Notes: a model not told the origin generated them from the letters alone. A stretch of DNA of 64,000 nucleotides from CAWDXG01 sp963822115 (GCA_963822115.1 CAWGGM010000018.1:182811-246810), one strand, 5' to 3'; shown: positions 26,030 through 37,293, counted from the stretch's first letter. Numbers and translations are program-made.

Positions 26030-26968
26030 TCAACTACTAGACGCCGGCTTTCGCCGCTGGCTCAGGCCGTTCTTCGAAAGGGCGCTGATGTGTTCCGGGG
26101 TGATGCCGCAGCAGCCGCCGATGATCCGGGCGCCGTGCTGCTGCCAGGTTCTAGCCGCTTCTGCAAACCCGGCCGGGTCGACTTGCACGAACGCCCAGTC
26201 CGGCATGCGAAACTCGCCCGCTTCCGGGTAGGCACCCACAGGGCCTGTCCAGTTCGCCTTGATGATGTCCAGTGCCTCGACCACCGTGTCGATGGGCGAG
26301 TGCATGACCAGGCAGGCGTCGGGCTTGCGCGTCGTCAGTGTCCTGACCAGCTGGCCCAGCTCTTCGTCCGGGTGGTTGACGCCGCTCAGGCCGCCTTCGG
26401 CATTGCGCTCGACCGCGATGCCCACCCACACCGGCAAGCCGCTGTCCATCGCTGCTTCGGTGGCCCACAACGAGAACTTGCTGTCGCGAATCATTTCCAT
26501 GACCAGCAGGTCTGCCCCGCAGTCCTTCAGGTTCCGGGCCTTGGCGGCATAGAGCGCACGCATCTCCGCTTCGTCGAACTGGAAGGTCTCGTCGAACCTG
26601 TCGGTGCCCGGCCGGTGTGGACGCATGACGGAGATGGACCCCGCAACGGCAACGGGCCGGCCTGCGGCATCGGCGGCAGCCCGCGCCACGCGCATGGCGG
26701 ATGCGTCGACCTCGATCAGGTCCGTGCGCCCGCGCGCATGGAACATCAGCGGCGACGAGGCGTAGGTATTGGCCGTAATCACGTCCGCACCGCTGGCGAC
26801 GTAGTCGGCATGTACCGCGCGCACCACATCCGGGTGGGTCAGGTTGGCTTCCGCGCACCAGACGTCGGAATCCATCTCGACGCCGCGGCGCTGGATGTCC
26901 GTGCCGGTGCCGCCGTCGAGGATGACGAGCTCGCCCGTGTCGAGCTTGTGGCGGATGTGGTCGTACAT
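26030..26968 (-). CDS. Homocysteine S-methyltransferase family protein
   Basis: A 312-residue TIM-barrel enzyme of the homocysteine S-methyltransferase family (MmuM/BHMT-like), which moves a methyl group from S-methylmethionine or betaine to homocysteine. It shows ILDGGTGTDIQRRG at the N-terminus, TANTYASS, and the C-terminal zinc-ligand motif IIGGCCGITPEHI. The third zinc cysteine, usually in an NC motif about 80 residues before, is not obvious (ACLVMHSP is the nearest), so activity or methyl donor is uncertain. The ATG at 26968 fits the family N-terminus; the frame continues upstream to 27088 without similarity. Confidence 0.85.
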   Translation of the reverse strand: MYDHIRHKLDTGELVILDGGTGTDIQRRGVEMDSDVWCAEANLTHPDVVRAVHADYVASGADVITANTYASSPLMFHARGRTDLIEVDASAMRVARAAADAAGRPVAVAGSISVMRPHRPGTDRFDETFQFDEAEMRALYAAKARNLKDCGADLLVMEMIRDSKFSLWATEAAMDSGLPVWVGIAVERNAEGGLSGVNHPDEELGQLVRTLTTRKPDACLVMHSPIDTVVEALDIIKANWTGPVGAYPEAGEFRMPDWAFVQVDPAGFAEAARTWQQHGARIIGGCCGITPEHISALSKNGLSQRRKPASSS

Positions 26969-27076
26969 GGGGTGTGGCCTTTCGTGCGCGATAGGTAGCG
27001 CGCCGCGGGCGGCTCCGCACTCCCGCCCGTCGCAACGGCGAACGCATATGGCCTCGTCGTTCGATCCTACGGCCGG

Positions 27077-27101
27077 TGGTTGAACCACAGTGGTTCAACC
27101 A
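27077..27101. promoter_or_regulatory. 25-bp perfect palindrome upstream of the fabH-like gene
   Basis: Twelve-bp arms (TGGTTGAACCAC and GTGGTTCAACCA) flank a single A, with no mismatch. It sits 79 bp before the ATG of the fabH-like gene and about 110 bp from the divergent methyltransferase start, so it could regulate either. Perfect odd-length palindromes of this size are typical of dimeric repressors such as the TetR family. No such regulator gene is adjacent, so a distant protein would have to bind. Confidence 0.7.
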
Positions 27102-27179
27102 AAAGCGCGCGTGACGGGACGTCTCCGCTCGACTACAGCGGTGCGCATCCTTCCACGCCCTCGGTAGAGGGGAGTCTAA

Positions 27180-28235
27180 ATGTCCGGTCTCGGCATCATC
27201 GGATCGGGGCGCTATCTGCCCGGTCGTCCGTACACGAATCACGATCTCGCGCGCGTCATGGACACCAACGACGCCTGGATCTACCAGCGCACCGGCATCA
27301 CGCAGCGCCACTTCTGTCCGGAAGGGCAGGGCGTGTCGGATCTGGCGCTGCCGGCTGCGCGCGCCGCGCTGGAGTCGGCGGACCGCGCGCCCGAGGATGT
27401 CGACTACATCCTGTTCAACACCATGACCCCGGATCACATGTTCCCGGGGTCGGGCACGCTGCTTGGCTCCCAGCTCGGTTGCGTCGGTGTGCCGGCGCTG
27501 GATCTCCGGACGCAGTGCGCGGCGATGATCTTCAGCCTCCAGGTGGCGGACTCGCTGCTGAAGAGCGGCGCCGCTCGCACCATCCTGATCGTGGGCTCTG
27601 AAGCGCATGCTGGCTTCATGCCCTGGCGCGACTGGGACATCCTGGAAGGCACGACCGACCGTCGTCCGAGCCAGGAGGACTGGGAGCGGGCGACGCACCA
27701 TCGCAGCCTTGCGATCATTTTCGGCGACGGCGCCGGGGCGATGGTCGTGGAGCGTGCGGAGGACGAGACCACCGGCGTGCTGTCGTTCGACCTGCACAGC
27801 GACGGTCGCTACCTCGACCAGTTGTACATCCCTGCGGGTTTCCGCCAGCGCCCGTTCATCTCGCAGCAGACGGTCGACGAGGACACGATGATCCCCGACA
27901 TGACCGGGCGCGAGGTGTTCAAGCATGCCGTGACGAAGCTCCCGCGCTCGGTACGCGCCGCGTGCGCTTCCGCCAAGGTGAAGCTCGAGCAGATCGACTG
28001 GTTCATCGCGCACCAGGCCAACGACCGCATCAACGACGCGGTCCGCGAGCGGCTCGGTGTGCCGGCCGAGAAAGTGCCGAGCAACATCGCGCGCTATGGC
28101 AACACATCGGCCGCCACGATCCCGATCCTGGTCGACGAGATGCGGCGCGACGGCCGGCTGCAGAAGGGCCAGCTGGTCTGTTTCCTCGCTCTGGGCGCGG
28201 GGTTGCACTGGGGCAGCGCGATCGTGCGCGTCTGA
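27180..28235 (+). CDS. Beta-ketoacyl-ACP synthase III-like (FabH family)
   Basis: A 351-residue thiolase-fold condensing enzyme. The catalytic triad is in place: Cys113 in LRTQCAAM, His278 in FIAHQAND and Asn308 in ARYGNTSAATIP. These are as in FabH, which starts fatty-acid synthesis by condensing acyl-CoA with malonyl-ACP. No other fatty-acid or polyketide gene is adjacent, so a specialised role such as branched starter units is possible. A perfect 25-bp palindrome lies upstream. The gene is convergent with hflX, the stops 20 bp apart. Confidence 0.9.
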   Translation: MSGLGIIGSGRYLPGRPYTNHDLARVMDTNDAWIYQRTGITQRHFCPEGQGVSDLALPAARAALESADRAPEDVDYILFNTMTPDHMFPGSGTLLGSQLGCVGVPALDLRTQCAAMIFSLQVADSLLKSGAARTILIVGSEAHAGFMPWRDWDILEGTTDRRPSQEDWERATHHRSLAIIFGDGAGAMVVERAEDETTGVLSFDLHSDGRYLDQLYIPAGFRQRPFISQQTVDEDTMIPDMTGREVFKHAVTKLPRSVRAACASAKVKLEQIDWFIAHQANDRINDAVRERLGVPAEKVPSNIARYGNTSAATIPILVDEMRRDGRLQKGQLVCFLALGAGLHWGSAIVRV

Positions 28236-28255
28236 GCCGCGCGGCCCGGACCGCG

Positions 28256-29956
<1,701 letters not shown>

Positions 29957-30060
29957 TCAGTGCCGCGATGCGGCCACCCGGAAATGTAGCGCCGCTGCGG
30001 GGCGCGGACAAGGTGCGCCAAGCCTCGTAGTCCGCCGGCGCCGGTGGCATAGTCGCCGCC

Positions 30061-31020
30061 ATGGCCCGCCTCACCCCACTCCCGCTCGAGGATGCCAGGC
30101 GCATAGGTGCGGTGTACGGGCTCGAGATCGCGGAGGTCGACGCGCTGGCGGCGGGCTCGGTCAATTCGAATTTCCGCTTGTCGACCGTAGGTGGCCGGGC
30201 GTTTTTCGGGCGGATCTACGAGGAGCAGGGTGCGCGCGGTGCCTGGTCCGAGGCCGAGCTGTCGCACGCGCTGGCTGAAGCGGGCGTTCCGACGCCGGCT
30301 CCGCTGGAGCTTGTCGAGGGCGGCTACATCGCGGAGCACGCGGGCAAGCCGGTGGCCATCTACCCGTGGATCGACGGCACGATCCTGTGCCAGACACGAG
30401 TGGACGCCGCCGCGGCGGCAGCGGTGGGTGCTGCGCTGGCGCACATGCACGGAAGCGGCGTGCGGGTGGCGGGCGAGGGCCGGTTCCGCGTGGCGGACGT
30501 CGAGGCGCGTCTCGCGCGCATCGAACGGGAAGCGCCGGCCGACCTGGCCGTCGCTGTCCCACTGATCCGCGAGCGGCTCGAACACTATGCGCCGCTGCGC
30601 GATCGGGATCTGCCGCAGGGGCTGATCCACGGCGACCTGTTCCGCGACAACGTGCTCTGGTCGGGTGGGCGCATCCTGGCGCTGATCGACTTCGAGAGCG
30701 CCGCGCGCGGGGCGTACGCGTACGACGTGATGGCGACGCTGCTTGCGTGGTGTTACGGCGACGGCTTCGAGCCGGAGTTGGTACGCGCTCTCCTGTCCGG
30801 CTATCACGCTGTGCGCCCGCTCGAGAAGCGCGAGCTGGACGCGCTGCCCGTCGAGGGCGCCATCGCGTGTCTGCGCTTCGCGACCACGCGCATCACCGAC
30901 TTCGCGATGCGGGCGCCGCCGGGGCAGCCGCCCGTGCGCGACTACCGGCGCTTCCTGGCGCGGCTGGTAGCGCTGGAAAACGGCGCGATCGACGACGCGG
31001 TGGCGGGATTGCGCCGCTAA
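30061..31020 (+). CDS. thrB: Homoserine kinase (aminoglycoside-phosphotransferase fold)
   Basis: A 319-residue kinase that phosphorylates homoserine in threonine synthesis. The N-terminal SVNSNFRLST, GRIYEEQ, and the catalytic GLIHGDLFRDNVLW plus metal-binding LIDFESAARG are those of the APH-fold homoserine kinase, not the GHMP type. The last 90 residues are helical as in the family. Choline kinase-like enzymes share the fold, so the substrate is inferred from the overall pattern. The M48 peptidase gene follows after 26 bp. Confidence 0.9.
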   Translation: MARLTPLPLEDARRIGAVYGLEIAEVDALAAGSVNSNFRLSTVGGRAFFGRIYEEQGARGAWSEAELSHALAEAGVPTPAPLELVEGGYIAEHAGKPVAIYPWIDGTILCQTRVDAAAAAAVGAALAHMHGSGVRVAGEGRFRVADVEARLARIEREAPADLAVAVPLIRERLEHYAPLRDRDLPQGLIHGDLFRDNVLWSGGRILALIDFESAARGAYAYDVMATLLAWCYGDGFEPELVRALLSGYHAVRPLEKRELDALPVEGAIACLRFATTRITDFAMRAPPGQPPVRDYRRFLARLVALENGAIDDAVAGLRR

Positions 31021-31046
31021 CCCGACGCAGCTACGTTTGACCCGAC

Positions 31047-32000
31047 ATGCGACGACGCGGAGCGGCCGGTGGGCGGCACGCCGCGCTTCGCGGAGCGGAA
31101 ACAAACGTGGCGCGAGTCGGAGAGCTGGATTTCGAGGGCTTCGTGAACCAGCGACGGGCGGAGCAGCCCGGCGCAGTGGACGACGACAGCCACGCCTACG
31201 CCTACGTATCGGACCGGACGACGCGTGACGCCTTCCAGCGCATGAAGCCGGTGGAGCTGGCCGTGGCGGCTGGTGTCCGGCTGTTCAAGAACGTGGGCAA
31301 GGCGGAGTTGCTTGGTCATGCGGTGAAGGTTGGCCCCAAGCAGTTTCCGCGCGTGCACGCCGTGGCCGAGAGCTGCGCGAAGACGCTCGGCATTGCCACG
31401 CCGACGCTCTACGTCGTCAACAATCCGTACCTGAATGGCGCGACCTACGGCACCAACGACGACGCCTTCATCATGATCAACTCGGCGCTGGTCGATCACC
31501 TCTCGGACGAGGAGCTCACCAGCGTGATCGGTCACGAGTGCGGTCACATCCATAACAACCACGTGGTGTACCTGACGGCGCTGCACTACCTGACGCACAT
31601 GGCGGGGCTGTTCGTGCGCTCGGTGGGTCTGCCGGCGCTGCTCGCGCTGCGCGCCTGGTCGCGCCGCGCCGAGATCACCTGCGACCGTGCCGGCGTGCTG
31701 TGCACGGGCGATCTGGACGTGGCGCTGCGCGCGCTGACCAAGCTCGCGTTGGGCTCGCAGAAGCTCTACGACCAGTTGAACATCGAAGCCTTCCTCGAAC
31801 AGCACCAGGAGGCGCAGGAGAGCATTGGCCGCTACGGCGAGGTCTTCTCCACGCACCCCTGGCTGCCCAAGCGCGTGCTGGCGCTGCGCGTGTTCGGCGA
31901 CAGCGAGCTGTACCGGCGCCGGGCGGGGCTGGGCGACGATGGCCTGAGCATGCAGGAAGTGGACGACAAGGTGCACGAGATCATCAAGGTAGTCGGCTGA
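31047..32000 (+). CDS. M48-family zinc metallopeptidase
   Basis: A 317-residue protein with the M48 catalytic motif HECGH (in VIGHECGHIHNNHV, near residue 160) and the third zinc ligand Glu in RRAEITCDRAG. One hydrophobic stretch (GLFVRSVGLPALLALRAW) lies between them. There is no N-terminal membrane pair, so it is less membrane-embedded than HtpX. Its role is probably protein quality control, but the substrate is unknown. The true start is uncertain; a GTG at 31107 would remove an odd Arg/Ala-rich N-terminus. It precedes the dynamin gene by 34 bp. Confidence 0.85.
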   Translation: MRRRGAAGGRHAALRGAETNVARVGELDFEGFVNQRRAEQPGAVDDDSHAYAYVSDRTTRDAFQRMKPVELAVAAGVRLFKNVGKAELLGHAVKVGPKQFPRVHAVAESCAKTLGIATPTLYVVNNPYLNGATYGTNDDAFIMINSALVDHLSDEELTSVIGHECGHIHNNHVVYLTALHYLTHMAGLFVRSVGLPALLALRAWSRRAEITCDRAGVLCTGDLDVALRALTKLALGSQKLYDQLNIEAFLEQHQEAQESIGRYGEVFSTHPWLPKRVLALRVFGDSELYRRRAGLGDDGLSMQEVDDKVHEIIKVVG

Positions 32001-32034
32001 CGTCAGGTCGCGCCCCAGGAGGATGGAGGAATAG

Positions 32035-33825
32035 ATGCTCGACGCATTCCGGGAGAGGAAGCTCGAGGTGATCGAGGCGTTGAACGGCCTTCGCGATGTG
32101 GCCGGAAGCGTCGGAGCACGCACGCTTTCCGAACGCGTCGGCTCCGAGGTCGTGAAGAAGCTGGAGGCGGACCGCTTCCATCTGGTGGTGGTGGGCGAAT
32201 TCAACCACGGCAAGACGACCTTCGTGAACGCGCTGCTCGGAAAATCCGTGCTGCCCGTCGGCGTGACGCCCACGACCGCGGTCATCCACCACCTCGTGTA
32301 CGCCGAGGCGCCGCGCGCTCGGGCCGTGCTGGAGTCGGGGGACGAGGAGCTCTTGCCCTTCGACGCCGTCAAGAGCTTCACTGTCGGCGGCGAGCGGCGC
32401 AGCGACCCGGTCCGCTATCTGGAGGTGGGCTACCCGGCAGAGCTCCTGCGCGAACGCATCGTGCTGGTCGACACGCCCGGCGTGAACGATCTCTCGCTGA
32501 CGCGCGCGGAGATCACCTACGACTACATCCCGCGCTCCGACGCGGTGCTGTTCGTGCTCGATGCCGGGCAGCCGGTGAAGGAGAGCGAGCGGCAGTTCCT
32601 CGAGAAGCAGATCATCGGCAAGAACCGCGACAAGGTCGTGTTCGTCGTGGCCAAGACCGACATCTGGTCGACCGAGGAGCGGGAAGAGGCAGTCCAGTAC
32701 GTGCGCGACCAGCTGGGCGAGCTCGTGAAGGAGCCGCCGGTGTTCGCCACCAGCGCGCAGGCCGCATTGGCGGGTCGCGTCGCGGAAAGCGGTCTGCCGG
32801 AGCTGGTCGAGCACCTGACGCGCTTTCTAGCCGAGGAGCGCGGACGCATCGTGCTCGGCAACGCACTGGGCGAAGGGCTGGTTGCGGCGGGTGTGCTCTC
32901 GCGCGGCATCGACGCGCGGCGGCGCGCGGCGACGATGAGCGCCGAGGAGCTTGGGCGGCGCATCGAGCTGCTGGAACGCGATCTCGCGGGTCACGCGGAC
33001 ACAATCGAGAAGCGACGGCTGTCGATCCGCGAGGAGTCGGGCGCCATCAAGGCCTGGGCGCGTCGCGACCTGGATCGGTTCTGCGACGACGTGGTGCGGC
33101 AGCTGCCGGCCATCGTCGAGCGCGCTTCGGCGGACGAGCTCAAGCAGCACCTGGGCGCGTTTCTCGAGCAGTCGTTCCGCGACTGGGCCAAGTCCGAGAC
33201 GGACGAGATCGCGCAGTCGCTGGAGCAGCTGGCTGAACGCATGGTCGCGCTGGTGCGCGATGACGCGCACGACGCAGGGCAGCGCCTGAGCGAGACCATG
33301 GGCGGCGACCTCAGCGCGCCGTCGATCGACGTCGACACGTTTGCCTACGACGTGGGTGTGTTCGCGGTGCTGAGCGTGGGGCTGGGCGTGCTGTTCGCCA
33401 ACGCGATGCTGGGCGGCATCCTGCTGGTGGCCGCTCCGGTGCTGGCGCTGTACAGCAAGGACCGCGCACAGACGGAGGTGCGCAAGCGCGCACTGGAGGC
33501 GGCGCCCGCAGTGCTACGAGACGCGGCCGCCAAGGTCGCACCGAAGATTGACGAGCTGGTCGATGGATTTGCCGAGCGCCTGGACGCCTGGGTGGTCACC
33601 GCGGGGCAGGAGCTGCACCGCGAGATCATCGAGGTGCTGGAGTCGGTGCGGCGCGAGCGCGCCGATGGCGCGGCGGACGTGGAGGCTGAAAAGGCCGCCT
33701 GCGACCGTGACGCCGAGCGGCTGACGGGCGTCGAGGCGAAGCTCTCCGGGCTGCGCGAGGCGCTCGGACGCCCATACGACGCGGACCCGGCAGCGGCTTC
33801 CGGAGCCAGCGACAGCGTGTCATAA
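32035..33825 (+). CDS. Bacterial dynamin-like GTPase
   Basis: A 596-residue dynamin-superfamily protein that probably binds and reshapes or protects membranes. G1 is GEFNHGKTT near residue 55, switch I has the Thr pair GVTPTTAV, G3 is DTPGVND and G4 is AKTDIW. Long coiled helices with Glu/Arg/Ala repeats follow. A hydrophobic segment near residues 440-475 (VFAVLSVGLGVLFANAML, then GGILLVAAPVLAL) resembles the membrane paddle of bacterial dynamins. Only one such gene is present, whereas many bacteria have pairs. GGAGGATGGAGG precedes the ATG. argH starts 7 bp after its stop. Confidence 0.88.
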   Translation: MLDAFRERKLEVIEALNGLRDVAGSVGARTLSERVGSEVVKKLEADRFHLVVVGEFNHGKTTFVNALLGKSVLPVGVTPTTAVIHHLVYAEAPRARAVLESGDEELLPFDAVKSFTVGGERRSDPVRYLEVGYPAELLRERIVLVDTPGVNDLSLTRAEITYDYIPRSDAVLFVLDAGQPVKESERQFLEKQIIGKNRDKVVFVVAKTDIWSTEEREEAVQYVRDQLGELVKEPPVFATSAQAALAGRVAESGLPELVEHLTRFLAEERGRIVLGNALGEGLVAAGVLSRGIDARRRAATMSAEELGRRIELLERDLAGHADTIEKRRLSIREESGAIKAWARRDLDRFCDDVVRQLPAIVERASADELKQHLGAFLEQSFRDWAKSETDEIAQSLEQLAERMVALVRDDAHDAGQRLSETMGGDLSAPSIDVDTFAYDVGVFAVLSVGLGVLFANAMLGGILLVAAPVLALYSKDRAQTEVRKRALEAAPAVLRDAAAKVAPKIDELVDGFAERLDAWVVTAGQELHREIIEVLESVRRERADGAADVEAEKAACDRDAERLTGVEAKLSGLREALGRPYDADPAAASGASDSVS

Positions 33826-33832
33826 GCGACGC

Positions 33833-35239
33833 ATGAGCAGTGCGGACAAGGGCCAGGGCGGCGCGCGCGGCGGACGCCTGCCCCAGGCGGTCGACCAGGC
33901 GATGGCCGAGCTGAATGCCAGCGTCGACATCGACCGGGAGCTGTGGCGCGAGGACATCCAGGGGTCGGTGGCGCACGCCCGGGGCCTCGGGCGTGCCGGC
34001 GTGATCAGCGAAGAGGAAGCCGAGCAGCTGGTCAACGGCCTGGAGCGCGTCGCCGGCGAGATCGAGCGCGGCGAGATGAAGTGGGATCCGGAAAAAGAGG
34101 ATGTCCACATGAACATCGAGGCCCGCCTGATCGAGATCTGCGGGCCGGTCGGCGGCAAGCTCCACACCGGGCGCTCGCGCAACGACCAGGTGGCGACCGA
34201 TCTCCGGCTGTGGACGCGCCGTCGCGTGGGCGAGACGCTGGACGCGCTGGACGCGTTCGCCCAGTCGATCATCGAACGCGCCGAGGCCGAGCTGGACACG
34301 CTGATGCCGGCCTACACGCACCTGCAGCGCGCGCAGCCCAGCCGCCTGTCGCACCACCTGATGGCGTGGCAACAGATGCTCTGGCGCGACCGGCAGCGGC
34401 TCGACGATGCGCTGGAGCGGTTGAACGAGTCGCCGCTCGGCGCTGGAGCGGTGGCGGGCAGCGGTTTTCCGCTCGATCGCGAGGGCGTGGCCGCCGAGCT
34501 TGGCTTCGCCCGGCCGATGCACAATTCGATCGATGCCACGGCCAGTCGCGACTTCCTGATGGAGGTCAGCTCCGCGCTGGCGATCCTCGGCGTGCACCTG
34601 TCCCGCATCGGCGAGGAACTCGTGCTCTGGTCGAGCCAGGAGTTCGGTTTCCTGACGCTGAGCGACACCTTCTCGACCAGCTCCAGCATGATGCCGCAGA
34701 AGAAGAACCCGGATGTGGGCGAGCTGGTACGCGGCCGGGCGGCCCGCATGGTCGGTTCGGCCACGACGCTGCTGGTGCTGGAGAAGTCACTGCCCTTCGG
34801 CTACGGCCGCGACCTGCAGGAGGACAAGCGCCCCATCTTCGATGCGGTCGAGAGCGCACTGCTCTCGCTCAGGGCGCTGACCGGTGCGATCGCGACGGCC
34901 ACGTTCAACGCCGACCGGATGCGCGCGGCGCTCGATGGCGGCCACCTGTGCGCCACGGATCTGGCCGACTTCCTGGTGCAGCAGGGCATGCCGTTCCGCG
35001 AGGCGCATCACATCGTGGGCGAGCTGGTGCGCCAGGCCGAGGAGCGAGGTGTGCAGCTGGGCGAGCTGCCGCCGGAGGTGCTGTCGGCCGCACACGCGTC
35101 GCTTGCGGGCGACGCGATCGCGTCCGTGCTGGATCCCGCCCAGGCCGTGGAGCGCCGCGACCTGCCGGGTGGCCCCGCCAAGCGGCGCGTGGCCGAAGCC
35201 ATCGCCGAAGCGCGCACGCGCTGGCGCCCGCACGGATAG
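33833..35239 (+). CDS. argH: Argininosuccinate lyase
   Basis: A 468-residue enzyme that splits argininosuccinate into arginine and fumarate. The family signature SSSMMPQKKNPD lies near residue 285, preceded by LHTGRSRNDQVATD and YTHLQRAQP. A stretch at GSGFPLDREGVAAELGF is also typical. Length fits the family. It directly follows the dynamin gene, probably by operon proximity and not function. No argG is in the window. Confidence 0.97.
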   Translation: MSSADKGQGGARGGRLPQAVDQAMAELNASVDIDRELWREDIQGSVAHARGLGRAGVISEEEAEQLVNGLERVAGEIERGEMKWDPEKEDVHMNIEARLIEICGPVGGKLHTGRSRNDQVATDLRLWTRRRVGETLDALDAFAQSIIERAEAELDTLMPAYTHLQRAQPSRLSHHLMAWQQMLWRDRQRLDDALERLNESPLGAGAVAGSGFPLDREGVAAELGFARPMHNSIDATASRDFLMEVSSALAILGVHLSRIGEELVLWSSQEFGFLTLSDTFSTSSSMMPQKKNPDVGELVRGRAARMVGSATTLLVLEKSLPFGYGRDLQEDKRPIFDAVESALLSLRALTGAIATATFNADRMRAALDGGHLCATDLADFLVQQGMPFREAHHIVGELVRQAEERGVQLGELPPEVLSAAHASLAGDAIASVLDPAQAVERRDLPGGPAKRRVAEAIAEARTRWRPHG

Positions 35240-35247
35240 TCCGCCCG

Positions 35248-36393
35248 CTAGAAGTGGAGCGGCGCCTGGTATCTCCACACGGTGCGCGGCGTGCTCGGCT
35301 GATCGAACGCACCCGTCCGCCACAGGATGAACCCGGTTGTCGCTGCCACGCCGACCCCTGTCAGCAGATAGGTGGCCCAGCCCGGCCAACCGCGGTGTTG
35401 CGGCGCCTGCGCGGGCCCCGCGAAATCGCGGCCAAAACCCCGCTGCCAGCCGAGCAGGGGATCGCAGCTCGAGCCGTGACAGGTTGCGACGCGGATGCCG
35501 TCGCCGTGCGCGGCAGGCAGGGCCACAGCCCAGTGGCGGCAGCGCACACCTTTCGGCACCACCACGTGCGCGCCGGCGAGGTGTGTCCCCGCCAGATCGT
35601 CGCGGCTGCACGCGACCGGCGCGGCTACCGGCAGCTCGAGTGTGCTGTGACCGGGCGCGACGTGCACCCATCCGGCCCAGACTGCGCGCCCGCGGCGGAT
35701 CACGCGCGCGTGGTGCTCGCCCGGGGCAAGGAGAAGCCGCGCGGTGACACGTCGCGCATCGACGTAGAGCTCGTCGCCGTGGCGCAGTCCGCCTGCGGTC
35801 ACGTGTACCAGCGCGGGACTCGCTTGAGAGCCCGGTGCGGCCGGGGTCGGCGCGGTCTCTGGCGGTGCAGCCGTCGCGCCGTGCGCAGTCGAGGTCGGCG
35901 GGGTCTTCCGGGGGGCCGACGGTGCCGCGCCGTGCACCCCGTCACTGGAGCGCTCTACTTCGTGCGCTTCGGCCACGCTCGTGTACGACAGCGCGCGGCG
36001 ACCTTCGAGCGCCCGGGCACGCACTCTGAGTGCTCTTGCCCGCGCCATTCCGTCCGCGCGCCGATCGAAGACGTCGGCCTCGATCTCGAGGCGCTCTGCC
36101 ATCAGCCATGCCGCCTGTGGCAGCGATGGATGCGAGTAGAGCAGGCGGTCGACCGCCGAGAGGCGCGAGCGCGCTGTCTTCTCGTCCAGCGATCCAGCAG
36201 CGATGCGGGCTTCGTCGAGCAGTTTCTCGATGCGGCTGACGACCGCTGGGTCGTAGCGGAGCCCCCGGGGAACATCGGCTGCTGGCGACTGCAGCGCGAC
36301 CTGCCGAGCCCTCTGCCAGGAATCGAGGTCCGGCTGGTGAGCCGCCCGGGCAGTGCTCGTCCCGAGCCACAGAAGCACGAGAGCGTGGCTCAT
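35248..36393 (-). CDS. Exported or membrane-anchored protein, function unknown
   Basis: A 381-residue protein with a short signal peptide (cleavage after ARA, near residue 17). A helical domain to about residue 150 follows (VVSRIEKLLDEARIAAGSLD, TPR-like spacing), then a Pro/Ala/Thr linker, then a beta-rich part resembling PEGA-type repeats (DELYVDARRVTARLLLAPGEH). Four cysteines precede a single C-terminal transmembrane segment (ATYLLTGVGVAATTGFILW). This mix is common in myxobacterial envelope proteins, but no function is known. It converges with argH, the stops 8 bp apart. Confidence 0.7.
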   Translation of the reverse strand: MSHALVLLWLGTSTARAAHQPDLDSWQRARQVALQSPAADVPRGLRYDPAVVSRIEKLLDEARIAAGSLDEKTARSRLSAVDRLLYSHPSLPQAAWLMAERLEIEADVFDRRADGMARARALRVRARALEGRRALSYTSVAEAHEVERSSDGVHGAAPSAPRKTPPTSTAHGATAAPPETAPTPAAPGSQASPALVHVTAGGLRHGDELYVDARRVTARLLLAPGEHHARVIRRGRAVWAGWVHVAPGHSTLELPVAAPVACSRDDLAGTHLAGAHVVVPKGVRCRHWAVALPAAHGDGIRVATCHGSSCDPLLGWQRGFGRDFAGPAQAPQHRGWPGWATYLLTGVGVAATTGFILWRTGAFDQPSTPRTVWRYQAPLHF

Positions 36394-36564
36394 GGCGCCC
36401 GCATGATACCCGCGACGCCGCGTGCGCGGTGCGCCTGCGGCTCGGGGCTTGGTTTCCGGTCGGTGCCTGCGCTAATCTCGGGCATTCGTGAAGCTCCGCT
36501 TCCAGCCCGTCCCCAATTGCCCTGGCAGTAGCCTGCCAGCGAGACCCAACCGGAGGTAGGGGCC

Positions 36565-37293
36565 GTGCAGCTCGATTTCGCAGCGCGTGAGCTCACGATC
36601 AAGCTCGTCTACTACGGTCCGGCCCTGAGCGGGAAGACGACGAACCTCCAGGCGCTTCACAAGGCCGCCGACCCCGCTTCGAGCGGTCGCCTGATGACGC
36701 TCGAGACGCGCGACGATCGTACGCTGTTCTTCGATCTGCTGCCGCTGACCTTCCGCGACGCTGGTGGGCTGGCGGTGCGGCTCAAGGTGTTCACGGTGCC
36801 CGGTCAGGTCATCCACGCCTCCACGCGCCGGCTGGTGGTGCAGGGAGCGGACGGCATTGCTTTCATCGCGGACTCACAGGTCGGCGAGACGGAGCACAAC
36901 GCCGAGTCGTTCATGGATCTGAAGGACAACCTCAAAGCCAGCGGCCTGAACCTGAAGCAGATGCCGCTTGTCATCCAGTTCAACAAGCGCGACCTGTCCA
37001 ACATCCGCGGTGACGACGAGATCGCCAAGCTTGCGGCGCAAGGGCGCGAACCCACCTATCTGGCTGTGGCGACGCGCGGCGAGGGCGTGGTGGAGAGCTT
37101 CGTCGGCCTGTTGCATCTCACCTGGAGCGCGCTGGATGCCGAGCACGATCTGAACAGGAAGTTCGGCTTCGATGCGGACGCCTTCCTGGACCAGGTGGCC
37201 CGGAGTCTCGGTCAGACCCGCTCCGTGTCCGAGCTTCTGGGCGATTGCGTCGGCGGCGCCCTCGACGTGCTGAGGCCGGAGGCGGTGCAGTGA
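36565..37293 (+). CDS. MglA-like small Ras-family GTPase with C-terminal extension
   Basis: A 242-residue GTPase of the MglA group. The P-loop is GPALSGKTTN (residues 18-27), DRTLFFDLLPL and TVPGQVIHASTRRLVVQGADG match the MglA switch regions, and QFNKRDL is the base-specificity motif. MglA from Myxococcus sets cell polarity for motility and is about 195 residues; this protein adds about 45 residues (FGFDADAFLDQVARSLGQTR...). The start is a GTG at 36565 because the N-terminus then matches MglA. No MglB/roadblock partner is adjacent. The gene is coupled by a GTGA overlap to a PocR-type histidine kinase, suggesting one signalling unit. Confidence 0.9.
   Translation: MQLDFAARELTIKLVYYGPALSGKTTNLQALHKAADPASSGRLMTLETRDDRTLFFDLLPLTFRDAGGLAVRLKVFTVPGQVIHASTRRLVVQGADGIAFIADSQVGETEHNAESFMDLKDNLKASGLNLKQMPLVIQFNKRDLSNIRGDDEIAKLAAQGREPTYLAVATRGEGVVESFVGLLHLTWSALDAEHDLNRKFGFDADAFLDQVARSLGQTRSVSELLGDCVGGALDVLRPEAVQ

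Noticed and set aside
27180..28235. FabH-like gene as marker of a polyketide or natural-product cluster
   Set aside because: Neighbours are housekeeping genes (homocysteine methyltransferase, hflX, thrB); no ketosynthase, carrier protein, NRPS or tailoring gene is present.
32035..33825. Dynamin-like GTPase as part of an antiphage system
   Set aside because: Flanked by an M48 peptidase and argH, with no defence-type neighbour; bacterial dynamins have general membrane roles.
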